Shown here: in pieces, positions 12,203-23,234 of the stretch | Numbering within the stretch: position 1 is the stretch's first letter | Layout of the letters: each line of letters starts with the position of its first letter | The notes under the pieces: model-generated | The model's database searches: none | Seen by the model: only the letters and a program-made list of their open reading frames with translations | Told to the model about the DNA's origin: nothing | Program-made: the position numbers and the translations under genes | NCBI GenBank assembly: GCA_950295325.1 | Contig: OX485806.1 | Span: 56,355,169-56,419,168 of the forward strand | DNA length: 64,000 bases | Source of the DNA: Polytrichum commune | Taxonomy: Eukaryota > Streptophyta > Polytrichopsida > Polytrichales > Polytrichaceae | Direction: 5' to 3'

Positions 12203-15049
12203 CCTGAAGCATACCTGTGGTATGGGGTGAGGTATTCTGGAGTTTCTGGGAGAGATCCGCTATCGAAGGATGTGCAACTATTCACAAAGTTCTCAAGTAT
12301 GTGCAGGGAGTGGTCGATTGCATGTGTTTTTTTTTGGGAATGAGGGGTTTGTTTGCGATTTGTGAATTGTGAATTGATCCATGCAATCCAATCTCTTTAA
12401 ACACATGTCTTTTTGGTGTACATTCTTGGAGCCACACTTAACCACATACTACTCAATTAAGATAATTCACTAAATTAGGCACATCTCTCATATACGAAAC
12501 GCAAAGTGCATCGCAGGTAAAGGCAGATAGGCACTATATTCAAGAGTGGCTGGCACAAACGAACTCCTCACGATCAAATTGATGCGCATCAATGTGGGTT
12601 GTAGGAATCGGGTAAAGTGGAAGCAGCGCAGGCAACAACAGCTACAAGCAGCACAAGACGAGGAGAACAGGCATGAAATATCACTACAAACACGTAGCGG
12701 AAGAAAGTTAGGCCATCACATTGGTTTTGACGCACAGGCACACTCAAAAAACACAGACTAGAGAAGCTGCTGCAATTTGGAGGGCTATTGGTACCAGAGT
12801 TTAGGGCAAGGAGGAGCGTGTGTCGAGGATCTGTAGGGACATATCTCATATTGTTTGTTGAGGATATGAAATTTCAGGGTTTCAAGTTCTGTGCTTCCTG
12901 GTGTGGGGTTTTTGTGTTGGGTTTAAGTGAGGGCAATGCCTTCGCAGGCATGGATGTGTCATGTTTGATAGAGTCCATGGAGAACTACCACATGCCTACA
13001 AAAGAGTGTGTTCTTCACAATCACAAAGATCTGTGGCACCTTGAGAAGCATTGAGGCAGACACTATGCAGTAGCCTAACACGATTTTGTCCACAGATATG
13101 CATGGTTCTAGCATCTGCTAGATGTCCAACAATTCAACCTGGACGGAGGCAGAACAAAAGGCACCTGCGCTGTCGTCGTTGCCAATTCCACCTGAGACAG
13201 TGGAAGCTTTCCAAGAAGACAGACACCCCGGCCTTGTTTCAATCCCACCAGTCCTCCAAACCCCTGTCTTCCGCGCCCAAGGCTCCCAGCATTGCGAGGC
13301 ATCTGCCGGAGCGGATGAACTTCATCGCAGATTGCCGGTTTTCATTCGGATCATCTAGGGACTCAAGCAAAATGTTGGTATTTACCAACGGCGAGAAAGC
13401 AGGGGAAAGAGTAGCTTTGTAACTCTTTCCAGCAGCACACACTAACCGACAAGCTCTGACAGCTACCACACTCCACCATTCTAGCACCCCCATGTGCGGT
13501 GCCAGTTAAGCCCCAAACACCGGGTCCGGCACCATAACCGGCATGAACACCCCGGGTGTGGCCCCCCCCTAAGACAACCGGCTTTGTCATGCACCTCTCC
13601 ATGAGGAGTGCCTACAACACCATGGGCACAAAGGGGACCCCGGATTGACACCCAGGACTTGTGGCATCATTAGTGAGAGGGCCCAAGTCATCCTAGTGTG
13701 TGCGTTGAGAATGCCTCCCATCCACACAGACTAGGATTCACGAGAGTAATGTCATATGCATTGGGTAGCTTATGGTGTCCAAATTTTAGAATGCTCAATA
13801 ACTCCCCAATCGAAGGTGTGAGCTAGAAGATATGGTAATTTGAGTGGAGTGCTGCCTAGGGACAATGCCCAACACTCCAGGGGACAACAATGACCTGGGA
13901 GTGGCGCCCAAGAATGCCAAGGTTAGACCATTTGCTTAAACGGGGAAAATGAAGAATCTATCGGCATCTATGCAAAGAGAAAATGTTGATGAACTAGTTG
14001 CTTGATAGAATCATAGATTATACAATGAAGTTATGGAGGTCTGAAGCTGTTGGGGGTTTCCAACCTCAGCGGCTAAGGGAAAATGTCTAAGGAGAGAGAC
14101 AACGAGTTATTTGACGGTGGAGTAAGGACCTTGTCCAAAGTCCTAGAGGCTTATATGGGTGAGGCAACCTTGCCGACCGACCCCACCCGAGGTAGAACGA
14201 CACGGCCTCCACGGGTTTTGGCTCAATGTGGGGGCATAGTTGCTAAGTATGATTTAGGTTGGTGTAGTGTTGCTCTGGCAACGCAATGATCAACTCAAGA
14301 TTGGACTTTCATGAAAGTCCACATCTAACCATTGGCTATTGTTCACCACAAATCTCAAACAACAAAGAGAGGATAACCATTGGAAATGGAAAAAGAAGCT
14401 CGGACATCAATCGGCCGTGGTGGGTATTAGACCACCTTAGCCATACAATGGACCAGACAACAACCCGAATACCCTGAGGGTATCGGGCCAAAAAGATGGT
14501 TATTAGATTACTACCACGGGTGTTGGTTAACAATGCCAAGTTAAAATCACCATAGTTGCCACTTAAAGAGGATTATGTGATTAGGTTTAATGGGCCTACG
14601 GGCCGGTTACCAAATTAGTAAAGACAATTAAATTAATAAACACGCATAGTTAAAAGGGCACCATTAGTAAGCCAATTTAGACTAGTAAACTATGTAGGAG
14701 GCAAATTAACATTAGTGAGATTATTTGATAGATTAGTAAGCCAAGTACCAAGACACTTAGGATTAGGGAACCCCATGGTGATTATACTCACTTATGCCAC
14801 ATAGGTGAGGCAACCGGAGGTGGAAGTAAGCAAGGGCCAAGAAATGACTTCTTGGGTTATCTTTGGAAACCCCTCAAAACCTAGATAGTGATAGGTAGAT
14901 TTTAAAGCATAATCTACTACATCTTGAATGAAAAAGAAGACGAGGATTACATGTGCTTTTTTTGAGGATTCCGGAAGAGTTATCCTCATCTTTTTAAGAA
15001 AAATAGCAAGATAAGGTAATGGAGGGGGCACATGTTAGGCACCTCCTTT

Positions 15050-15065
15050 CACTATATATAAAGTT
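15050..15065 (+). promoter_or_regulatory. TATA-box-like sequence inside the inserted DNA
   Basis: ACTATATATAAAG lies at about 15051-15063, followed by an A/T-rich leader. It resembles a retroelement or plant core promoter, but no transcript or ORF downstream supports it. Confidence 0.25.
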
Positions 15066-15443
15066 AGGAATAGAGTTAGAGTACCTTACCTTATTCACGA
15101 CAATCGGCTACATGAGAGCTAGGTCCTTTGTATCTTCACCATTTTGGAATATAAGAACTTCAAGCTCGACCCTTCATCTTAGTTATTCAAGGTAGAGACA
15201 AAGTAATTGATAGCATAGACATCATCAAATTGATTGTGTTTGAGAGAGTCGATGAGCATCATGTATAGAGACTCACATGAGGTGAGATAGATATATGTGT
15301 CGAAAATTAAGTATGATTGAATTAAATAAGACTCCCAAGAAGTTGAGAGGCAATATATGAAGAGATAAATTATGAGGTAAGAAAATGCAATTGTGTAAGT
15401 GATGAAAGATTATACAAACTCACATGAGGTGAGGATAGTTGTA

Positions 15444-16679
15444 CTGTTCTCCCTCTTTAGTATGACACCTTTGGGAAACGCAAAAATGGTCGTATTATCA
15501 AGGTGTCGTCTTCTCGTTAATATGACAAATGGCCTAAAATTGTCGTACTATCGAGGGAATACAAAAACATAAGAAATATGAGATTCAAACCATATACATT
15601 GAATTTAGGGTTTAGGAAGTGTATGAAATAATAACTTATAACTCCAAACAAATACAAAAATTCTCAAGAACTCTTGAAATAAGAGTTCAAAGATCTCTGG
15701 TGTTGCCTACCTAAGTTAGCAACTGTCATCTTCTCTAAATTCCCTACTAGCTTTTGAAAACTAATAATTTCATTAACACCAAAATGTAAAGAGTTGTCTA
15801 ATAAGAAATTAGACAACAATGATGCATGATGTTTAGCATCACTAAGCTTTATTGTAGGTGGAGCAACATCATCCACATCTACTGAATGCAAATCAACATT
15901 AAGATCAAAGCCTTGTGCATGATTGACTCCCAAAGCGGCATCCACCAACTCATCAGTTGTCAATTCTAGCTCAGTAATCTCTTCCCCTTCCATCTGAATA
16001 TAAGTCTCGATAGACATCTCATCATCACCCAATCGCAATTTTGAAATCAGAGCACCAAGTTCATCTGATTCTTCTCGCATTCTATTCTTCTCCCTTTCAT
16101 CAACTAAGGCAAAATCGGCATTCCATGTTGCAGGTAATATACGCGCCATCCTCCAACAATTCCTGACTATTTGTGCATCCAACTCACTCCATACTTCATA
16201 ACTCCACATGATAGCTTGTCTGATATTGGGCACCACCTTCCTTAAGTCCTTCAATGTAGCATCATCATATTGTGACAAAACCCACTGCAAAAGTTTCTTC
16301 TTGTATTGAATTTTGAAAGATGCTATTATACCTTGATCCAAAGGTTGCACTACGCTTGTCACATTGGGGGGGAGGACACATACTAGAGAGGAGGCCCCTC
16401 TAACCCTAATTATCATTAAGTTCCCAATGATAAGTGAAGTTCTCAAGTAGTTCCCAAGTGAAAATGGATGTATTCTAGATGTACATATCATGGATGAAAG
16501 GAATTTTAGCATTTATTCCCTCTTTAATATGACAAAATGCACGCTCTAAGTGTCGTATTATCGAGTGTCATAGTCGTCTAAAAGAGGGAGTTTTGAACTA
16601 AGAAGTTTGGTCGCGCAAAAATGTGTCGTAATATCGAGGGTGTCGTCTTAACGAGTGTCGTACTAACGAGGTTAGACTG
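15444..16679 (-). mobile_element. Tigger/pogo-type DNA transposon, internally deleted, copy 2 (1,236 bp)
   Basis: The ends are CTGTTCTCCC at 15444 and GGTTAGACTG at 16679, flanked by TA (15442-15443 and 16680-16681). Length, termini, subterminal ACGACAC repeats and the internal ORF match the copy at 7319-8554 base for base in every stretch compared, in opposite orientation. The insertion lies inside the DNA that interrupts family-3 LTR copy X, so this jump is younger than that insertion. Confidence 0.88.
15664..16512 (-). CDS. C-terminal fragment of a Tigger/pogo DDE transposase (282 aa), copy 2
   Basis: The translation is identical to that of 7486-8334. It has the QPLDQG motif with the third catalytic aspartate, an acidic C-terminal half, and no DNA-binding domain or first two catalytic aspartates. 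Identity between the copies fits very recent transposition of one deletion derivative, powered in trans by a full-length element elsewhere, or gene conversion between the inverted copies. Confidence 0.8.
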   Translation of the reverse strand: MLKFLSSMICTSRIHPFSLGNYLRTSLIIGNLMIIRVRGASSLVCVLPPNVTSVVQPLDQGIIASFKIQYKKKLLQWVLSQYDDATLKDLRKVVPNIRQAIMWSYEVWSELDAQIVRNCWRMARILPATWNADFALVDEREKNRMREESDELGALISKLRLGDDEMSIETYIQMEGEEITELELTTDELVDAALGVNHAQGFDLNVDLHSVDVDDVAPPTIKLSDAKHHASLLSNFLLDNSLHFGVNEIISFQKLVGNLEKMTVANLGRQHQRSLNSYFKSS

Positions 16680-17639
16680 TAATCCAAAAGTTTATGAATG
16701 AAGTGAGTTACTAAGAAAGGTTCATGGAAATTAAGCATTCTTACTTATGGCAAGAGAAATCGGAAGGAGGATGTGTGAAGTTGCATATAAGAATGTTGCT
16801 AATTGAATACGTGTAAATTCCTAAATCATTGTCGCTATGAATCTAAGAGATATCAAGATCTTAATATTAACCAAATCATAATTAGTTCCTTACATATCTA
16901 TCTTCATTCCGCTATCATCCTTCTTATTGTCATAATGATTCTTGAACCTACAAGATCTATGTTACATAAGCATGCGTTTCATTGCCTAATGAATCTAAAT
17001 ATAACAAGTAATATGATTGTAAAAAATGTTAGGATACAAACTTTAATATGATAAGTTGAGTATATGAATACATTACCAATATTATTATTATATTATTTAT
17101 CTTAAAACAGACTGTGGATGTTATAGCTAATGCTTTAATAGAATTAAAAACTTTGCTAATAATGACTTGGGTTCTATTTATACTAGAGTCATAGTACATT
17201 GACTATACAACAATGGGTCGGATTCTAATTATAGCTAAACTAACACACATTATGGGGCCGCACTAAAAACATAGATTGTAATTCACTTATAATAGAGACA
17301 TCACAACAACTATTATGATTGGGCTAAAATTAGACTAATCTATTTAGCTGAGAATCCAAATGACACACAAGGAGAAGAGGATTATTATAAGAGGAATTAC
17401 TAAGTTGAGACAATGACTCAAGAATGCCTCCTCAAAAGTTGATAAGAAAGTGGAAGATTAGTCGAGGCATTACCACACATGTAAAGAGGAAATCTCCTTC
17501 ACATGGGAAGAGATGATCTAACAACCACTTCATTATTGTTAAAATACTATCCACACATGTTTCAACAGGAAGAGGTTCCAATAATGAAAACTAACAATTA
17601 GAAGACTATAGAGGTAAGAGTTGAAAAAAAAAAAATTTG

Positions 17640-18110
17640 GAAAGAAAGATAACTTAGTCATTTGATTACTCGGTGATTTGGAGAGAAGATACTTAGGCAT
17701 TGGAGAAGGTTACTTTAACAAGGCAACTTGACAACTTGAGGAATTATTACTTGCTACTTAGAAAGATACTTTTGACTACTTGAGAGAGATACTTGTCTAC
17801 TTGAAGAGTGTTACTTGGTTATGTGCGACTTGAGCTACTTAGAAATGAAAAGAAGACTTGTTACTTGGCTACTTACCGAAGTGAAAGAAGAGTGGATTTG
17901 ATACTTGGTTACTTGGCTACTTCTGACTTGGAAGAAGTGTAAACATGTTACTTAATAATTTATAAAAGAGAATTTTGGATACATTTGAAAAGAAAGTTAC
18001 CTAAAGATACTTAGCCATTGTAGAAAGAACTAACTAAGTTACTTGGGAAAAAGAGGAGACAATTGCAACACTTCAAGAGGTTACAACGCTACGATGCACA
18101 AAGAGAAGAG
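17640..18110 (+). repeat. Degenerate array of TACTTG / CTACTTGG words
   Basis: TACTTG, GCTACTT and TTACTTGG recur at irregular spacing through about 450 bp. There is no fixed period and no open frame. It may be a decayed tandem repeat within the insertion in family-3 copy X. Confidence 0.45.
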
Positions 18111-18709
18111 TACAAGATTTAGATCAAAGTAAAGAAGTAACACTTGAGCTTAAAGAGTCTATTGTGACACACGAAGAAATTCAATACAAGAAGAAAGTTA
18201 CAAACAAACAAGTTGATAGTTTAGAGACAACACATGAGGAACAAGATAACTTGAAGAGATATCATCAAAAAAGAAGTTCATCACAACAAAACATGACTTT
18301 AAAGTTAGACATAAAAATTCATTATGGAAGATACAAGGTAGAGAAGCTTTTACAAGAAGAACAAAGACACCTACCATCACAACAAGGAAAACAACCAAGA
18401 CATAAATGACAAACGGCAAGGAGATTTGTTAATATTGAATCATCATAATCTGAACGACACTCTAAGTCACTACAATATGCTCAATCCTAGGAACAAGTGG
18501 AGGTAATAAAGCTCTACAACTACCTACTAAAGGAAGGGTTACAAATGCATGCGTAGGAGGGTTGGTCACCAAGCTATGACCTTGGAGGTCGAAGGTATGC
18601 AGAGCTAACCACGTGCATGTGTGGGATATGCAGGGTTACCGCTCGTGACACTTGCTAGAGTTGTGAAACGGTGAAGATAAGTAAAAGGCAGCTAGCAAGG
18701 GTTATGACA

Positions 18710-20402
18710 AAATTTATCATATTAGGAATCCATAATAATTGGCATGGACACGATGCGCTTAACCATTTGTCACGGTATGCGGTGTCGGCGGCCGCATTTT
18801 ATCTGTTGGGTTTCATTCATTTAGATTTGGATGGATAAATCTTAGATGTTGAGAGGGAGGCTCCTAAGTGAGGAGCCTCCCCTTTTGCTTGGCATTCTTG
18901 CCAAGTCAAGTTTTGTGGGTAAGTGTGTGGAGATAGCTTGTGTGAGGTGAAGATTGCATGTTTTTGTAATAAATCTTGAGGTTTTACCCCTTTCTTACAC
19001 TCTTGGATTCTCCTGTAATGGAGTGAGAGATAGCTTGATTCATTGTGTGCATTTGAAGAGAGAATTAAAGTTTTTGCAAGGGTTTGACTCTCGTCCTTCT
19101 CATTTGGCAAGAATGCATTTTTTATTTTTTTTTCTTCTTCATTCTTGATATATAACACGTAAGAAAATGCATAAGAATAAGGAGTGGTGAAATTACGGAG
19201 TATTGGAGCGAGAACACCACAGATTTGCGGAGCAACAAGAAGAAGAATGCTTGCTTGTGAATGCCACATCAAGGTGAATTGTGGTGATGAATTATTGAAT
19301 TATTTACGGAATTTCTTGTCATCTGTTCGCTTACAAGCTTGAATTCATATCATTGAGCTTGTGAAAAGCATTATTGATTTCAATTCAAGTTCAATTTCAT
19401 TAAAAAAAAATCAAACAAAAAAAAATGAGAGAGAAGGAGAAGGAGAAGCGGAGGAGCTCCTGTTTTTTCAGGTGCACCGGCGGCACGCGGTGTCAACCCG
19501 CAGCACGCAGCGACGGCCGGCCCCCCTGCCCCCCCACCTTACCTTCCCCTCCTACCTACCCCTACCCTTACCTAGTCCCAACCCCTACCTAGCCTACCCT
19601 CCTAGGTAGCCTACCTAGCCCAGCCTACCCCCCTCCCCCCCTCCCTATCCTTAGCCCCCCCCCCGAGAGTTGACCCCCCCTGGGCCCTGCCATAGCAGGG
19701 TCGGTTGTTGGCTGGCAGGCAGGCAATAGCCCCCCCTTCCATTTTTTTTAAATTAAAATTAAAAATATTGTTTTCTTTGTTTTTAATTTTTTTTTCTTAA
19801 CCCCATACTTAAAAAGGTCAATTACCAAAAAAGAAAAAGAACAACAAAACAAATAAAAATCAGAGGTGTTCATTGGAGGGCATCCAATACCAAATTGGCG
19901 AAGTCTTTGCCAAGGAGATTTTCATTGATTAAGAATGGAAATGCGAAGATTTGGGACAATCTGATGCCGCCATTCATAAGTACCTTATGAGAACTTAAGG
20001 TATTTGGGTTGCGGAAAATGCAAGTATCGCAAGGAAAATTTGCGGGAGCATTCGGGAACAGGCGGAGGGAGTGGGATTGCAGTGAATGTGTAATTGGCTT
20101 ATTCTTCCACCACATCGGATTATGGTGAGGTACTTGGCAAAAGATGGGGTTTTCATTTTTTTTTGCTTAAAAATAAAATAAAATAAAAAACAATTAAACA
20201 ATCATATAGTTATTTCTTGGGGACGAGTCGTAGGCATTGGGATTCATTTGGAGATATGTGTAGGGGATTGCCAAGGATTGGGTGAATTGGAACATGGAAT
20301 CACCATTCAATTTAACAAAATAATTGTTAAGATTGAATTATGTTTGGAAACACAAATTCTGAGCATTTTTGGGAGGAGAGAATTTTCATGTTGTAGTGGG
20401 GG
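18710..20402. other. Gene-free stretch with a C-rich low-complexity block
   Basis: About 19480-19735 is strongly C-rich, with repeated CCTACC and CCCCCC runs. It is flanked by A/T homopolymer-rich DNA (19740-19860, 20150-20200). No coding sequence or transposon ends were recognised. Confidence 0.5.
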
Positions 20403-20407
20403 ATGAG

Positions 20408-21760
20408 TGTGAGCCCTAAACCCTCACCCTTAAGTGTCCTAGTCCGGATGAGGGTATGTGGCTTACATCCACCACTCAACACCTTCTACCCCACTATTAT
20501 GATTCGTACCCTCCCAACATGTGAATATCAACACAATAATTTATTCATGGATGAAGGTACAAGCATTTAGCAATGTTTCTTTTTCCTTGGTCCTCCCTTC
20601 ACTATTTCTCAACATTAAAAAACTCAAAACCCAATTCCACACTATCAATCCTAGGGTGTAAGCATCACATTTTGAAGCTCATTACCCCACACTTCCCTAG
20701 CCTAACTCTTTTTTTCTACTTAATTAGTGAGTTCAACCTTTGGAGGAGCCCCCTCAGAGTCGGCCGAGCCCCCGTAAAAACCTTCAGTCCCGGTCCTCCA
20801 GCCCCAGATCTACGTTGTTCCTAGCGGTTGACGCCCGTCAACGCCCGTCATGCATCCTCTTTGGGCTTCCTTCTGCACCTCCCCTCCAGGGGCTTCCCTC
20901 GGCCTAAGCCCTTAGCTGCAGTTACCTTACCCCCTTCCTGCAGCTCGAAGTTCATCCCGTCTTCACTGGATGTTGAGCCCATTGCCTAAGTTGATTCCCC
21001 TGCATCTGCCACACTTCGGTGCTTCCCCATCCCGTCGATTGACTACAACCCAGTTCAACCACAATTCGTAGCAATCTGTTCGAGGATGTTGCTCGTCGAA
21101 TCCCCGTACTCAGCCATCAATCCGAACCGCAGGGACCGGGCAACCATAATTTGAAGTCACTGCACCCCCTGGCTTAATCGAGCTGCCTCTTCCCTGGTCC
21201 TGGATCCTTCATTTTCTACTCCAATTCTTCGCCCTCCTCTTGCTGAACTGCTCTTCATACCAACTGCGCAAGCAGCACCTCCTTCGCATCCAACCATGTC
21301 CCCTGAGCGTGATCAGCTTCAGTCCATTTCTTCCTCAGAGATCTCTCTGGCCGCATTCCCTCGACTGCCCCTTGCTTCCCCTGGCTGTAGCCGCCCCCAG
21401 ACGCATTGAGAGAGAGCCAACCGAAAACAGACCAGGGGCTTCTCTTCGGTCCCAGCCCGAAAATTGTTAGGGGTGAGGTGCACCCCCCCTTAATCAAACA
21501 GTTGTTAAACCTAACTCAACTGGGTTGAACCCCGCCCCTATTAACTAACTTCCTACCTACCACTATGGCTTGGCATTTCCTTACTATTGCCTTACTAAGG
21601 TCGACCAATAACCCCCACCATTATACTTAATGGTCTAAAAACCACACACACATGTTTCTACTTTTTTTATGTTTTTAATATTATCAACGCAAAGTCAAAA
21701 TTCAAGTCTTAATGAACTTTCAAGTTAAATAACCTGAGTGAACCTGTATTTGGGCTCACA
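20408..21760 (+). mobile_element. Family-2 solo LTR, copy D (1,353 bp)
   Basis: It starts TGTGAGCCCTAAACCC and ends TTTGGGCTCACA, so the termini are the 9-bp inverted repeat TGTGAGCCC / GGGCTCACA with TG...CA ends. It is flanked by a perfect 5-bp duplication ATGAG (20403-20407 and 21761-21765). No internal retroelement region is attached, so it is a solo LTR. Family landmarks are CCTAGTCCGGATGAGGGT near the start, TTTATTCA about 130 bp in, a GC-rich middle, and a T-rich TTTTTATGTTTTT about 100 bp before the end. Confidence 0.85.
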
Positions 21761-22499
21761 ATGAGAGATGTGTTTATGTGTAATTTCTTTTTCAAGGCAA
21801 CATAGATGTTTTATATTTGACCACCAACTGCAGGCAAGTACCGGTTGTGTGCAGTTAATTTTTATTTTTGCTTAAATGTTGTTTGGGGAAGAGGATCCAG
21901 TGTTGTAATTATATTGTTTTTTGTATTTCGTCGTGGTACCTTTCCCCGTGGCGGACTATGTTGTTGGCAATTGCCAACTTGTCCCATTTTGTGTTGTATT
22001 AGTTTGTGATAGGGTATTATGAGGGTAAGGTCGGAGTGATGACTAATGGGACCCTTGTGTGTGCATCAAGTGGGCGGTGCTTGTATTATTTCATGGTGAA
22101 ACTAGAGTAATGACCAGCAGACCATAGGTTGGTGGTGATTGCAAGTGCATGTTGCATTTTTATTTTATCTTGACACCAAAATATCGTAATTTATTGGCTT
22201 CAGTCACCATATTCATTATGGATTTATGGTTACAACTCGGAATCAACATTATCGTTCGCCATCTCCAGGAGCATCAAAAGGTCGATCATCGGACCTCTCA
22301 GATGTTGAACCAATGGTAGCACCGGACGAGGCTTTTCAGCTTATTTCGGCGTGGGGGACTGCCACTCGGTTAATTCAATAAAAGAATAAAATTAAACTTT
22401 CACAGCCAACCTCATCTAATGATTCACTAGCCTCTACGGGTCCAGCCTATCTCTTAGATGTAGCTGTACGACATGCTCGCTAGCATCGAGGCATTCGAC

Positions 22500-23150
22500 T
22501 TGGCGTCGTACATATGGTCAATGATTCCAGCATTTTCGTGGTCAGTTGGCCTGGGGGCAACACTATTCGAGTTGCTTCCCAGTGTGTGATGATGAATTCG
22601 GAAGGCACAACCTATTATGATTGGCAAAAAACTTGCATAGGAATTGCGGTGGATGGCCGACGACTTGGCTCCTTGCCCATTTACCATCGTTACATCCTTT
22701 GGCCACGTGAAGCGGACCACTAATTATACTCGAGAGCCACTACAGCTTAGCTTCCGAGTAAAGCCTAGAGATCCATCCGCACCACTTCTTCTCAAGTGTA
22801 CGGTCAACTATGACATTTTAGTTGGTCAGCAAACACTTTATTTTCTCGGTTTTGATTTGGATAACTGGACTGAAGAGGCGTGGATCTGACCATGTTGGTC
22901 GGCTAGGGATGGCCGCAGGGAACGTATTCTTGTGGCATTCACGGCCGCTGCTACCATAGCACCATTATTCATGGTTTTTGGGTGTGGTGCATTCATTAAT
23001 ACATTGCCCTATGATTCTGTATTATTGGAGGAGTCACTGGCATTGATGGAGAGTGCAGAGGGTCAACGGGAGATGGCACCTCAAAGTGCATTGGTGCGTC
23101 ATCCCAAGGATCCTCTTCCTCCTTGGTGTAATACCACAAAGCTACTCTAG
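22500..23150 (+). pseudogene. Protease-like (retropepsin) region and linker of the methyltransferase-bearing element
   Basis: The stretch after 22644 contains NYDILVGQQTLYFLGFD, which resembles the end of a retropepsin (a YDVLLG-type strand), then LDNWTEEAW. A catalytic DTG/DSG triad was not found, so the protease call is inferred from position and this one motif. A frame change lies between about 22640 and 22720. In-frame stops are TGA 22887-22889 and TAG 23148-23150; earlier ones are TAA 22379-22381 and TAG 22481-22483. The linker (about 22930-23150) is rich in small residues and runs into the methyltransferase. Confidence 0.5.
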
Positions 23151-23234
23151 CAATGTGAGGACGTTATCATCTCTTTCAGTTCTACGACACCGGTCATACT
23201 GGATAGTCCATCGACCTTAGTACACCCCATCTTG

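Larger units (their letters stand above)
13585..18709 (-). mobile_element. Family-3 LTR, copy X, split by a roughly 4.2-kb insertion
   Basis: Read on the minus strand the LTR starts TGTCATAACCC at 18709 and ends near GCATGACA at 13585. Segments 13585 to about 14335 and about 18525-18709 align, in reverse orientation, with the family-3 solo LTR at 55446-60116. Shared landmarks include CACCTCTCCATGAG, CTAAGGGAAAATGTC and GTAGGAGGGTTGGT. The approximately 14340-18525 interval has no counterpart there, so it is a later insertion; it holds the second Tigger copy and a TACTTG-rich stretch. The outer flanks (GGCTT left, AAATT right) do not form a target duplication, so this copy may be part of a larger or rearranged element. 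The exact junctions of the insertion are not resolved. Confidence 0.65.

Noticed and set aside
13051-13493. Overlapping ORFs on both strands in a GC-balanced patch before family-3 copy X
   Set aside because: No domain in any frame, and no single frame is favoured. May be decayed gene or repeat DNA but cannot be supported.
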